NCBI RefSeq assembly: GCF_000237925.1
Contig: NC_031502.1
Span: forward strand, 15,798,434 to 15,862,433
Reading direction: 5' to 3'
Source of the DNA: Schistosoma mansoni
Taxonomy: Eukaryota; Platyhelminthes; Trematoda; Strigeidida; Schistosomatidae
DNA: 64,000 nucleotides
Below are positions 27,301-34,743 of the stretch, in pieces. The first letter of the stretch is position 1, and every line of letters starts with the position of its first letter. Under the pieces are notes generated by a model. The model was not told the origin of the DNA, ran no database searches, and saw nothing but the letters and a program-made list of their open reading frames with translations. Both the position numbers and the translations under genes were made by a program.

Positions 27301-28765
27301 TGCATGGTGTTACCAATAGATGAAAGTGACTCTTCAAGGTAAACGATGATCAGTCACCATATAGGCCTGTGTTCTTTCCCTAACCATTAACTCATTAGTT
27401 TTTTAAAAAGATGATAGCAGCATTCTGGTCACTAAACTCATTGGATCTTCTGATAAATGTATGGAGAACTGTTTCAGCACTCTTGAACTACATCTTGCCC
27501 ATAACCGTATTTGAGAAAAGTGTGTATAGTGCACTTACTACTAAATGAGTCTAAAACATTTAGTTTTACCATACTGCCGGAAATAGTTGGAATGATGAAC
27601 TTCGTAAAGTAGGTTATTTCAAGTTATGAATCCATAAGTCACGTCTCCACGATCCGCTAAATGTTTCAAATCTGCCGACAAATCTACGTCACCTACTTAA
27701 GAGCAATCACTAAACCTATGAAGGTACAGAGAGGCTTGACCAAACAGAAATTTTGTCAAGCACAATGGATTAAGATAGTTTCGTGGCCATAATGTGACCG
27801 AAGTATCAGTAGGTAATTCCGTCAAGAAGTTAAGAAAGCTTCACTGGATAGCACATATATGTCACAATAAATTTTGGATAAGACAGGTACTTACAGTGTT
27901 CGACAGGCACACACAAAGACCATCTGAAGTTTCTACGGTCTTGAATACATCACTACTAGTCTGTGGTAATAGATAAACAACCATAACAAACCAAAGTTTT
28001 GTGGATATTCGGATACCAAGAATTATTGGACCTTCTGGGTTGTGTTGTAAGTTCTTCCCAGTACTCCTCTAAAAAAGGGATGAGTTCCTTCATTTCCATG
28101 AAGTACAAACGCCCTCCATGTTTCAACATTAGGTTGGCAAGTGCTGTTTGACACATAACTGTGAAATTTGCCTGCTTTCTGGAAAATACTTCCTCGCCGA
28201 TCGGGTTGCATTTCTTACACATGAAATGGTAAGCTGTGAGGAAGGGTAACGCTTTTCTTCAAAAAAGTATTGATTATTTTAATGAAAATATGGACAAACC
28301 CTATGTTGAATGCTATACACTCAAGATGGAACCACTTGTAACAAACACTGCATTGAAAATCTGGCCGGCTAAAATCACGTGGTGACATGCTGAAATATTG
28401 TTATGTGAATGAAAACCACAAACCAGTAGCACTGGGGGCCAGGAGGTGTCGGTATATTTACAACCACTGACAGCTGAGTATTCTGATCACAGTCCATTTT
28501 CTCTGTGTTATCCAAGACCTCAGGTTTGCATTTTGATGCATCTATCACGCTATCGTTAGTCTGTTAAACATTTAGAACTGCAAAATAAGATAGGAAAATA
28601 CCATCGAGAGGAAAGTTTCCCTTTGTAACGATGAGTTTAGATTGAGCGCTATTCAATACCCAATATCTTTGTCGAGAACTCATTTAAGTTTCTTAATCTT
28701 TTACCCCTCACCTCTTGACACTGAAGCTTGGCTTCATGCCCATAAAATCCTTCAGTCTGAGTCAT
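11574..28765 (-). CDS. ASH2: ASH2 / ASH2L homologue, Set1/MLL complex core subunit (12 exons)
   Basis: Exons in transcript order: 28765-28712, 28560-28424, 28368-28300, 28256-27992, 27960-27895, 25492-24903, 23634-23492, 22372-22205, 20969-20617, 19912-19820, 12238-12077, 11693-11574. All junctions are GT-AG and in phase; the sum is 2220 nt, 739 residues. Domains: PHD-type zinc finger (about 62-103; C62, C64, C70, C73, H78, C81, C100, C103), winged-helix (about 105-175), Ser-rich linker (about 200-395), SPRY split over exons 7-11, and a C-terminal helix like the DPY30-binding segment of human ASH2L. In other animals ASH2 acts in the nucleus with WDR5, RBBP5 and DPY30 to stimulate H3K4 methylation. 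The start is the first ATG after an in-frame stop. Human ASH2L is 628 residues; the excess is in the linker and a SPRY loop. Introns are 151, 55, 43 and 31 bases at the 5' end, then up to 7.6 kb. Confidence 0.93.
12077..12238 (-). CDS. ASH2: ASH2 exon 11, SPRY
   Basis: Encodes [20 protein letters not shown], then [20 protein letters not shown] and FKYPPSD. This is the strongest match to the human SPRY end ([20 protein letters not shown], FKYPP). Confidence 0.97.
14852..14856. repeat. Target duplication CTAAG, left
   Basis: Matches CTAAG at 19709-19713, directly outside the other LTR. Confidence 0.9.
14857..15206 (+). repeat. 5' LTR of the Gypsy element in ASH2
   Basis: 350 bp, TGTGAGGATGG...TACAACA. 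Contains a TATAAA at about 15049-15054 (in CTATAAATACC) that could serve as its promoter. Confidence 0.95.
15208..15222 (+). other. Primer-binding site candidate
   Basis: TGGCGACGGGGTTAG begins one base after the LTR. Its complement ends CCCCGTCGCCA, close to the CCTCGTCGCCA 3' end of animal serine tRNA (GCT) with one mismatch. The tRNA assignment is tentative. Confidence 0.55.
15233..19399 (+). CDS. Gag-Pol polyprotein of Gypsy element
   Basis: A single frame of 1388 codons whose end runs into the right LTR. In order: a Gag region (about 1-250) with a coiled N-terminus; two zinc knuckles from about residue 269 ([13 protein letters not shown] and [14 protein letters not shown]); an aspartic protease with LDTASDIT; reverse transcriptase with [16 protein letters not shown] and YLDD near 643; RNase H with [11 protein letters not shown] and TDHKPLL; integrase with the HHCC zinc domain and the catalytic acids in [15 protein letters not shown] and QAERF. 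These are the expected parts of an autonomous Gypsy element. It is a virus-like mobile element, not a host gene. Confidence 0.96.
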   Translation: MSFTFEQFEALLERQEKRFEQFQVRIIETLTQKLNLSQTGATDDASKSNVDHIINSIHEFNFDGSAGITFETWFKKYEDLFKVDLRKFDDAAKVRILLRKLGTVEHERYSNFILPKNPRDFTFEETIEILSQIFAEQSSLFNIRYQCLKITKAADDDWVKHAGLVNRECERFKLSTMTEDQFKCLVFVCSLQSSGDADIRTRILSKIEQCPNITLQEVTTECQRLVNLKHDTYMVENNNRLSHVHAVSEKKEFCPRNMSLTDNQPPSPCWSCGGWHYQRFCPFKEHRCSKCHRKGHKETNCRRRIQKRHFAKPYFKKYRSGALTKRILVSHNIARSCRQRKYVTLNINKRRTRLQLDTASDITLISPETWRKIGRPTVHRTTQLAHSASGGKLNIVGEIPCIVSKGAVTTNATIYITKNPGLDLLGLDLIETLKLADHSINSICRRVTTDNSSRCNQKSTVLRRHHNVFKEELGECTKAKALLILKPGATPVFRPKRPVPYAALPIVEQELERLQKSGIIEPVNFSDWAAPIVIVKKPDGSIRLCADYSTGLNDALEAHQYPLPLPEDLFAKLNGGKYFAKLDLSEAYLQIPVAEECKHYLTINTHKGLFRYNRLPFGVKTAPSIFQQVMDTMLQDIPGTAAYLDDILIMGTDYADLEEKVDMVLRRIADFGFTLRAEKCDFYMEQVRYLGFIIDKNGRKPDPENVEAIKSMPPPTDVSTLRSFLGMVSHYGVFLPELHRLRAPLNGLLKKDTKWFWSSECQEAFVKLKQLLSSNLLLTHYDPDLPIIVAADASNYGIGAVISHTYPDGSEKAIAHAARSLTMTERNYSQIEKEALSIIFAVKKFHKMLFGRQFTLLTDHKPLLTISGSKKGIPVYTANRLQRWATTLLGYDFKIKYQPTTDFGQADALSRLISSRTKQEEEVLVAAVDVEAEVHTVLADAVSGLPVTFEAIKGASEKDNMLKFVRRCILNKWPSSRLHGELLQFFRRRDSLTVVDSCIMFGHRIVIPRNLRNQVLEQFHSGHPGISKMKSLARSYAYWPSMDHDIEQKCRSCSSCLEAAKNPNKAEPQPWPKPDGPWQRTHADFAGPIQGGNYLVVVDAFTKWPEVYDMPKMTSESTIRKLTGLFACFGVPEILVTDNGTQFMSSVLKRFCIENGISHIQSPPYHPQSNGQAERFVDTIKRALVKGGGETIPEQVISKFLMSYRVTPNPAVPEGKSPAECMFGRKIRTVFSSMLPPRKTSKPTNGNHMVTRSSKVGERVLVKSYQGERRWEPGIIERRIGSVLYLIRRNVGTCIRHINQIRRDGRKLMPQSRLPFHLLMDSSPKSTQAREGRKDKRRKSKATQPSRVMSRKRITVTQFQVDPRKRSYTTDFKGGRCEDGPQVKSGRL
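19349..19360 (+). other. Polypurine tract
   Basis: A purine-only run, AAAGGGGGGAGG, directly before the right LTR; the expected plus-strand primer site. Confidence 0.9.
19361..19708 (+). repeat. 3' LTR of the Gypsy element in ASH2
   Basis: 348 bp, nearly identical to the left LTR, followed by the CTAAG target duplication at 19709-19713. Confidence 0.95.
19820..19912 (-). CDS. ASH2: ASH2 exon 10, SPRY
   Basis: Encodes [20 protein letters not shown], equivalent to human LIKFKSYLYFEEKD. Phase 0 at both ends. The next intron is 7.6 kb and contains the Gypsy element at 14.9-19.7 kb. Confidence 0.93.
20617..20969 (-). CDS. ASH2: ASH2 exon 9, SPRY with inserted loop
   Basis: Opens with [19 protein letters not shown], nearly the same as human ASH2L, and ends PETYKDR. 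Between GCMIHLP and PETYKDR lie about 60 polar residues rich in Ser, Asn and Thr, where the human loop is much shorter. Confidence 0.96.
22205..22372 (-). CDS. ASH2: ASH2 exon 8, SPRY
   Basis: Encodes [18 protein letters not shown], then GTWYFEATI and [10 protein letters not shown]. The matching human sequence reads LTVVGEKGYSMVRASHGV and LGWSQPLG. Confidence 0.97.
23492..23634 (-). CDS. ASH2: ASH2 exon 7, start of SPRY
   Basis: Encodes [10 protein letters not shown] and [14 protein letters not shown], near-identical in pattern to human YILAEPDPHA and AGKPIPGDLYRACL. Confidence 0.95.
23682..23720. repeat. (AT)n microsatellite in ASH2 intron 6
   Basis: About 39 bases of pure AT dinucleotide. 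Confidence 0.95.
23972..23993. repeat. Short (AT)n run in ASH2 intron 6
   Basis: About 22 bases of AT dinucleotide. Confidence 0.9.
24260..24304. repeat. (AT)n microsatellite in ASH2 intron 6
   Basis: About 45 bases of AT dinucleotide. It explains the Tyr-Ile frames on both strands. Confidence 0.95.
24903..25492 (-). CDS. ASH2: ASH2 exon 6, Ser/Gly/Thr-rich linker
   Basis: Starts [15 protein letters not shown], equivalent to human DLSNIGPAYD. A low-complexity linker with a WRKRKS basic cluster follows, a possible nuclear localisation signal. The exon ends at [14 protein letters not shown], the conserved lead into SPRY. Confidence 0.92.
25903..26413 (-). mobile_element. ~525-bp non-autonomous retroelement, copy 1 (ASH2 intron 5)
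   Basis: Nearly identical to the copy at 45233-45757. Read on the minus strand, it starts near AAATGCCCTGGTACGGCTGA and ends with CCAATATTTGTGTTCAAATA. The last ~55 bases match the 3' end of the RTE LINE copies at 7.1 and 49.8 kb. Frames of about 65, 111 and 133 codons occur within it, but they recur unchanged in the other copies and match no known protein, so I treat them as incidental. The 5' end seems slightly shorter than in copy 2, and no clear target duplication is seen. Confidence 0.85.
27895..27960 (-). CDS. ASH2: ASH2 exon 5
   Basis: A 22-codon phase-0 exon ([14 protein letters not shown]...) after a 31-base intron. It aligns with the short human segment ERDVFLVKEHPDPG that follows the winged-helix. 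Confidence 0.75.
27992..28256 (-). CDS. ASH2: ASH2 exon 4, end of PHD finger and winged-helix
   Basis: Begins with the last Cys pair (FMCKKC), then [20 protein letters not shown] and a PFLEEYW segment. These match the human FLRKQANLKEMCLSALANL and IPFIDKYW segments of the DNA-binding winged-helix region. Confidence 0.93.
28300..28368 (-). CDS. ASH2: ASH2 exon 3, PHD finger core
   Basis: Encodes [14 protein letters not shown], giving the second Cys pair and the His-Cys pair of the finger. It aligns with the LQCGICTKWF segment of human ASH2L. The introns on either side are only 55 and 43 bases. Confidence 0.85.
28424..28560 (-). CDS. ASH2: ASH2 exon 2
   Basis: Acceptor TTAACAG and donor CTACTG|GTTTGT. 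The exon is mostly an unconserved acidic/polar segment and ends with the first zinc ligands, Cys62 and the split codon of Cys64. Confidence 0.75.
28712..28765 (-). CDS. ASH2: ASH2 exon 1 (start)
   Basis: Encodes 18 residues beginning [13 protein letters not shown]. An in-frame TAA lies 12 codons upstream, and the donor is GAG|GTGAGG. A further 5' non-coding or coding exon cannot be excluded, so the start is less certain than the rest. Confidence 0.65.
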
Positions 28766-29406
28766 CAAGATGTTCGTGTGCTCTACTGTTCGTAAGTTTT
28801 ATAGTTTCACTTGTATGAATATTACTTGGACTCAAGTGAATGTTTTTGTTACACAGCAATGGGTTCGCCAGAGTCAAAAGCTACTACAGTGCCAAGCAGG
28901 AGTTTGTTAGATTGAAATACGAAAACCATAAGTTATGATCCATGGGAGAAAAGAAAAGACAATGGTTAGGGTAGGTTAATAGATTTGTAGTACCAGAATC
29001 TATCTCTGAGCCCTAGCCAAACGGCTACAACGTTTGGTGGTAGAATGTTGAACGTCGAACAACTTACTGAACCTCTTCAGTGTCACATGTAGCCGGCGCG
29101 GATCAATGAATCGCTCCGGCTTATTCGTCAATGTCCTTACTCTATACCTCTATAATCTGCTACCCCTAATGACATAATCCATTTTAATAAGGTTCTGGTT
29201 TTACTTGCCAGTGGCTAGTGCAGTTCCATTACTTGGTTACTGTGATAGAGAAAGACAGGTTGAGCACTTGTTACCAGATGTGGCTTCGAAGTAAGCTAGG
29301 TGGTGAGTCATGCCATTCCCACCCAATTTGAGTTGACGCATCATCTATATTGGTGATCTACATAACTATCCTGACGATATAGGCGGACAAGATTGCAAAA
29401 AAACGG
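28766..29406. other. Presumed ASH2 5' flank
   Basis: The 641 bases between the ASH2 start codon and the 3' LTR of the next element. No TATA box stands out. The stretch 28980-29300 is less AT-rich than the average here and looks repeat-derived, but I cannot name it. If ASH2 has its own promoter, this is where it should be. Confidence 0.4.
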
Positions 29407-29732
29407 TGATGATGCAACGGATGTTCTAGTTTTACAACTAGCTACCAGTAGCACCTTCTATATTCGATCGTTCCCAGTCAGATAGAAATCAGAAGTCAGA
29501 CGAGAAGAGGCAGGAAAGATATATTTGATTCGTTACCAATACATCGAGGACCTTTTCTATAAGCTGGCTAATGAAACGTAGGAGCTGTGTCCCACGCCGT
29601 GTTGAAACGTGATCTGGTATGGATGCATGACCGAAAGCCTTCAGTTAAACAAGTCCACTTAAACAACATGGTCAGCATCCAATGTCGAACACTTAATGAG
29701 CTACTGATTTTGGGGAATTATTTACAGCTACA
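29407..29732 (-). repeat. 3' LTR of CsRn1-like element
   Basis: 326 bp, near-identical to 34418-34743. It lies about 640 bases upstream of the ASH2 start codon, in the same orientation. Confidence 0.95.
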
Positions 29733-29755
29733 GATCACTCCCCCCTAGTGAGGTA
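29733..29755 (-). other. Polypurine tract of CsRn1-like element
   Basis: On the minus strand a purine-rich AGGGGGGAGTGATC run abuts the 3' LTR. Confidence 0.75.
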
Positions 29756-29759
29756 GTGA

Positions 29760-30446
29760 TGCCCCTAAGACGTGACCAGCCAGAAGTTTAAACCCAACGA
29801 GTTTGTCGTTGGTAAACACTCTTCTGATAGCTTGCTTCGTTTAGCAGCGTCTGGTCGTCTTTCCTTAAACTACGGGACCAAAATGTACAACATAGCAATA
29901 AAGAAATATAGTACAATGAAAAATTCCGGTTCCTTGCGAAACTTCGTCGTTCTTTTCCAGCCGTCCTGGAAAAGAGGAAAAATAGAACGTGTGAGTGCAT
30001 GTCAAAAATACACTCGTACTTGCGTAGGGACACAAGGTGAGCGGGAAAAGAAATGAATAAACTAATACACTTACAAAAAGCGTAAAAGCGATCGGAAAAA
30101 AATGGTTTTCTTTTGGTTTTTTTATATATAAAAATATATATATACGCTCAAAAAAAGATATAAATGTTTTGTTTTTTTCTGTGTTTTTTTTATATAAATA
30201 AAAAAAAATGAGCATATCAAAAAAATTTTATAATAAACTATGAAAGGGTAATTCAAGATAAAGCTTATGTCCTACGTGCAATATTCGTTAAGATGTTCTG
30301 GAAATCTTACTCGTCTTCCAGAACGCGTTGTTTTAGGTTTATCTATCGACGTTGACGAAGTATCAAGTTGTGTGTCGGTTGTCGTGTAGGGTACTACGAG
30401 TGTAGCAGCTGTGTCGTTTGCTTGTACCGAAGGAAAATCGACGTAG
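29760..30446 (-). other. Non-coding 3' part of CsRn1-like element
   Basis: About 690 bases between the end of Pol and the purine tract, with long T/A runs near 30.1-30.2 kb. No third frame with signal peptide or membrane segments is supported. Confidence 0.6.
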
Positions 30447-33356
30447 CTAGGGTTTCCCTTCTAAGTACGCTGCTTTGAGTTGGTCGATACTGATGCTATC
30501 GTTCGTACCGTTCTTATTGACTACATAGTACTTAAGTTCGCGTTGAAGAACTTTGAAGGGTCCTTCGTATGCTGATTCGAGGGGTCGTCGATGTGAGTCT
30601 CGACGAACGAAGACGTGTGTACTATGTCGTAATTCGGGTTGAACGAAAACATCAGTTGATTGAGGTCGAGTGTGAGCAGGTTTAACTGAACGCATAGCGT
30701 TTGAAAGCCTACTCGTGTCGGCGTTTAGATCCATGTTCAATGAAGAAGCTGAAGGATCCACGAATTCTCCTGGGAGTCGGAGTGTCGTTCCGTAAACGAG
30801 TTGAGATGCCGTATATCCAATGTCAGCTTTCACTGCATTGCGGATACCTAGCAAGACGAGTGGAAGAGCGTCTGTCCACTGTGAAACGTTTGAAGCTGAT
30901 AATGAAGCTTTTAGTTGTCGATGAAAACGTTCTACCAACCCGTTTGCTTGTGGGTGGTAGGCAGTCGTTCGGAAGCGCGTGATTCCTAATAGTGTGGTCA
31001 GACAACGGAAAAGTCCAGATTCGAACTGGCGTCCGCGGTCTGTAGTGATGGTTGAAGGGCAGCCGAAATTTGCTACCCATCGTTCGACGAAAGCGCGGAC
31101 CACGGTTTCAGCAGTAATGTCCTTAATCGGTACTGCTTCTGGCCATCGAGTGAAACGGTCTACGCATGTTAGGAGATATGAGTATCCGTTCGAGTCGGGT
31201 AAGGGTCCTACCAAATCTATATGGACGTGGTCGAAACGAGCGTCAGGGGTCTTGAAAGAACCTAAGGGACATTTGTTGTGTCTTATGACCTTAGATTTCT
31301 GACAGCTTACACAGGAGCGTGCCCACTCCCTCACGTCTTTATTCATGCCAGGCCAACAAAAGCGTTCGGCTATAAGTTTGACTGTTGCACGAGCACCTGG
31401 ATGAGAAAGATTGTGCAACGTATTGAAGACGTTGCGTCGATAATGTTTTGGTACTATTGGACGATCCCTACCTGTAGTTGTGTCGCAAAGTAAGGTTTCC
31501 TTACCTGTTCCCATCTGCTTAATACGTAGTTTAAGAGTTGTCGAGGATAACTCATGCTGAAGATCAATGTCTTCTTTTTGAAGCTGAGCGAGTTTAAGAA
31601 GGTCGATTCCTTGGAAACTGTTCAAGGAGCTAATTCGAGACAAGGCGTCTGCGACTACATTGTTACCTCCAGAAATGTGTTGTATGTCTGAAGTAAACTG
31701 CGAAATGTAGTCGAGTTGTCGAGACTCTCGCGGTGAGTACTTGTCTGAAGATGAACTTAAAGAGAAGGTAAGAGGTTTGTGATCGGTAAAAAGCGTGAAT
31801 TCTCTTCCTTTGATGGAATGTTGAAAATGCCGTACAGCACAATACATAGCTAGGAGTTCCCTACCGAACGTGCTGTACCTAGACTCCGCGTCTAGCAACC
31901 GTCTCGAGAAAAATCCTAAAGGTTGCCAAGAATGGTTAACCCATTGTTGTAAGACTGCTCCGATTGCTGAGTCGGATGCGTCTACTGCGATACTAATGGG
32001 CGCTTGAGTGTCCTGATGAGCAAGCAGGGTTGCTTTAGCGATGTGTTCCTTAACTGTGGAGAATGCTTTACGGGCTATGTCGTCTAAACTAATTGATTTT
32101 GCATTTCCACGAAGCTGATCGGTTAACGGTTTCATAAGAGATGCGCATTTGGGTATGAACCGTCTATAGAAACTTACGAGTCCGTTAAAGGTTCGTAAGT
32201 GCCTGATCGTGGTCGGTTCTGGGTAATCCAGAATGGCCGCCACTTTGCTCCTAAGGGGTCGGATGCCTTGGGCATCAATAGTGTGTCCTAAGAAGTCTAA
32301 GGAGTTAGTCCCGATTTGGCATTTCTGAATGTTGACAGTAATGCCATGCCTTTGGAGTCGATCTAAAACAATGTCCAGATGCTTGAGATGCGATTCTCTG
32401 TCCGAACTTGCTATAAGACAGTCATCAACATACGTATGTACGAAGTTGAGGCCTCGAAAGACGTCGTCGATAAACCTTTGGAAGGTTTGAGCCGCATTTC
32501 TTAAACCAAAAGGCATTCGTAGAAATTCGTAAAGACCGAAAGGAGTGATGATGGCGGTTTTAGGAATGTCGTCAGGTGCCATCGGTATTTGGTTATAGGC
32601 CTTAACTAAGTCGATTTTTGAAAAGACAGTTGTACCTTTCAAGGTAGCTGTCAAATCGTGAATTTGAGGCAGCGGGTAACGATCGGGAATGGTTTTGGCA
32701 TTCAGACGCCGATAATCACCAGTTGGCCGCCAATCGTTGCTGTCCTTTTTAGGGACCATGTGTAATGGGGATGACCATGGACTATTCGATGGTCGAATTA
32801 TACCTAAGTCTATCATATGGTCAAATTCGTTTTTGGCTAACCTAAGCTTTTCGGGAGCGAGTCGACGGGCTTTCGAAAATACAGGTGGTCCTGTAGTCGA
32901 GATGTGATGTGTAACATTGATGGTTACACCAGGCAATTTCGATTGCGATTGGTATATCCCGGGGTATCTGTCGAGTACTGATTGGTACAAGGGGTCTATG
33001 GTGTGCTTAATCGTGACTGGGGATAACCTGCAACCAGAACAAGGAGTTACGCAAACAGATAACTTAGTGTTTCCATCTATTAACCTTCGTGAGCGTGTGT
33101 CGATGAGTAGATTGTGGTGTTGTAACAGGTCTATACCAATGATTGGCATGGAGACATCTGCAACCACGAAAATCCAGTGTATGGGTTTGCGTAAACCCAC
33201 GTTAAGGTAGACGTACCTTTTACCGTAAGTAGCGATCGGTTTTCCGTTTGCCGCCTGTAAACTTAAAACAGACTCGCGAAGTCTGTCGTTGGAGTTCGCG
33301 GGAAGAACGCTAACTTCTGCGCCGGTGTCGACGAGGTAGCGAACTTTCGTAGTCAC
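30447..33356 (-). CDS. Pol polyprotein (PR-RT-RH-INT) of CsRn1-like element
   Basis: About 969 codons. Aspartic protease begins near the frame start with [14 protein letters not shown]. Reverse transcriptase shows [19 protein letters not shown] and YVDDCLIA. RNase H shows [15 protein letters not shown] and TDHKPLTF. Integrase has the zinc domain ([20 protein letters not shown] ... CVSCQ) and the catalytic acids in [19 protein letters not shown] and [11 protein letters not shown]. The order is that of Ty3/Gypsy. The frame is uninterrupted. Confidence 0.95.
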   Translation of the reverse strand: MTTKVRYLVDTGAEVSVLPANSNDRLRESVLSLQAANGKPIATYGKRYVYLNVGLRKPIHWIFVVADVSMPIIGIDLLQHHNLLIDTRSRRLIDGNTKLSVCVTPCSGCRLSPVTIKHTIDPLYQSVLDRYPGIYQSQSKLPGVTINVTHHISTTGPPVFSKARRLAPEKLRLAKNEFDHMIDLGIIRPSNSPWSSPLHMVPKKDSNDWRPTGDYRRLNAKTIPDRYPLPQIHDLTATLKGTTVFSKIDLVKAYNQIPMAPDDIPKTAIITPFGLYEFLRMPFGLRNAAQTFQRFIDDVFRGLNFVHTYVDDCLIASSDRESHLKHLDIVLDRLQRHGITVNIQKCQIGTNSLDFLGHTIDAQGIRPLRSKVAAILDYPEPTTIRHLRTFNGLVSFYRRFIPKCASLMKPLTDQLRGNAKSISLDDIARKAFSTVKEHIAKATLLAHQDTQAPISIAVDASDSAIGAVLQQWVNHSWQPLGFFSRRLLDAESRYSTFGRELLAMYCAVRHFQHSIKGREFTLFTDHKPLTFSLSSSSDKYSPRESRQLDYISQFTSDIQHISGGNNVVADALSRISSLNSFQGIDLLKLAQLQKEDIDLQHELSSTTLKLRIKQMGTGKETLLCDTTTGRDRPIVPKHYRRNVFNTLHNLSHPGARATVKLIAERFCWPGMNKDVREWARSCVSCQKSKVIRHNKCPLGSFKTPDARFDHVHIDLVGPLPDSNGYSYLLTCVDRFTRWPEAVPIKDITAETVVRAFVERWVANFGCPSTITTDRGRQFESGLFRCLTTLLGITRFRTTAYHPQANGLVERFHRQLKASLSASNVSQWTDALPLVLLGIRNAVKADIGYTASQLVYGTTLRLPGEFVDPSASSLNMDLNADTSRLSNAMRSVKPAHTRPQSTDVFVQPELRHSTHVFVRRDSHRRPLESAYEGPFKVLQRELKYYVVNKNGTNDSISIDQLKAAYLEGKP

Positions 33357-33403
33357 ATCCGTGACATATAAGAGGCGGCTGTGTTCGCCGGCTACGGTTG
33401 CCG

Positions 33404-34237
33404 TTAACGCGTGCCGGCTGGGAAGTTTCCCGAACTGTGTTTCGTGTCACTCGATTTTGGGGTCGGATAATTGCAGGGCTTCCTGCAATTTCTAGAGGAT
33501 TTACCGTACTGGTTGTGATACCAGCACCAGTCGGGGTTGTCTGTCTCTCGTGGTCGAGAGACAGATCTCTTACGTGAAACGCTCCTACGTGAGGATTTTG
33601 ACCGACTACGGTCATTACGAACTCTAAGATATCTTGTAAGCGTGTGACATAGTTCGGCCATGTCAGTCGAGGTCGATTGGGGTTTTTCTTTGATGGAAAA
33701 AACCTCGGCCTTAGAAAATTTGGTGATTTCCAAGATTCGATCGGCAGATGCAGCTAGTTCATCTATGGCATTGTTTTGAAATGAAACAAGCACTGCCTGC
33801 ACCTGTTGAGGGAGTTTAGACAAGAAAAGTTGTCTAAATAGGCCATCATCGAAAGTTCGTTGGCCGATGACTTCTCTCATTCTAAGCAACATGTCCGTCG
33901 CAGAACCATGTTGCAAGTCGATATTGTTAAGGAGTTGGTCTAACCGTTGTCGATCAGTTAGGTCTCCGCGTTTTAAAATCGATAGTTTAAGTGTTTCGTA
34001 AGGTTCGGGAACATCACTAGTAAACATACTACGTGTTACGTACCTGTTAAACTCGCGCGGTAACGCCTTAACTACCGCGAGGAAACGTGTGCGCCAGTCC
34101 GTGATTCCGTGCATGCAAAAATCGGCTTCTGCATAGCAGAACCAGGACTCGATATTGTCGGGCCAAAATGGCGTTAACTGGATCGAAATAAGGGGAATAG
34201 ACTTAAACTTAAGAACCTTAGGAGAGTGTTCCGTCAT
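33404..34237 (-). CDS. Gag of CsRn1-like element
   Basis: About 277 codons, starting [20 protein letters not shown], with a capsid-like region ([17 protein letters not shown]). The Cys/His cluster near the end is of the C-H-C-C kind ([18 protein letters not shown]), not a standard CCHC knuckle. That cluster has been reported for Gag of the CsRn1 clade, which supports the family call. Confidence 0.9.
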   Translation of the reverse strand: MTEHSPKVLKFKSIPLISIQLTPFWPDNIESWFCYAEADFCMHGITDWRTRFLAVVKALPREFNRYVTRSMFTSDVPEPYETLKLSILKRGDLTDRQRLDQLLNNIDLQHGSATDMLLRMREVIGQRTFDDGLFRQLFLSKLPQQVQAVLVSFQNNAIDELAASADRILEITKFSKAEVFSIKEKPQSTSTDMAELCHTLTRYLRVRNDRSRSKSSRRSVSRKRSVSRPRETDNPDWCWYHNQYGKSSRNCRKPCNYPTPKSSDTKHSSGNFPAGTR

Positions 34238-34396
34238 AGTAATATAGATAACGAAAAATGTCTAATTAAAATATATCCGAGAAAAAAAATTCGCGAAAAA
34301 AAGTATATCACAATATATAAAATTCAAATAAAGAATAACAATGAATAATAATATTCCAAAATGGAACAGACTCACAGTATATTGACTTGGTGTACC

Positions 34397-34416
34397 AGAT
34401 CACGTCGGTCTCACCA
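34397..34416 (-). other. Primer-binding site, tryptophan-tRNA type
   Basis: Minus-strand TGGTGAGACCGACGTGATCT starts one base inside the 5' LTR boundary. It closely follows the complement of the tRNA-Trp 3' end. Confidence 0.85.
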
Positions 34417-34417
34417 A

Positions 34418-34743
34418 TGATGATGCAACGGATGTTCTAGTTTTACAACTAGCTACCAGTAGCACCTTCTATATTCGATCGTTCCCAGTCAGATAGAAAT
34501 CAGAAGTCAGACGAGAAGAGGCAGGAAAGATATATTTGATTCGTTACCAATATATCGAGGACCTTTTCTATAAGCTGGCTAATGAAACGTAGGAGCTGTG
34601 TCCCACGCCGTGTTGAAACGTGATCTGGTATGGATGCATGACCGAAAGCCTTCAGTTAAACAAGTCCACTTAAACAACATGGTCAGCATCCAATGTCGAA
34701 CACTTAATGAGCTATTGATTTTGGGGGATTATTTACAACTACA
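34418..34743 (-). repeat. 5' LTR of CsRn1-like element
   Basis: 326 bp. Outside it lies the ACGG target duplication (34744-34747). Confidence 0.95.

Larger units (their letters stand above)
29407..34743 (-). mobile_element. Gypsy LTR retrotransposon of the CsRn1/Boudicca type, whole-looking
   Basis: Direct LTRs of 326 bp at 34418-34743 (5') and 29407-29732 (3'), each with the TG...CA rule in + strand reading, enclose separate Gag and Pol frames. A 4-bp target duplication, ACGG, is at 29403-29406 and 34744-34747. The primer-binding site (34397-34416) reads TGGTGAGACCGACGTGATCT, as expected for a tryptophan tRNA primer, which is a hallmark of the CsRn1 clade. A purine tract precedes the 3' LTR. 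The LTRs differ at about four positions (about 1 percent), so insertion is recent. Gag and Pol look whole. No envelope-like frame was found. Confidence 0.95.
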
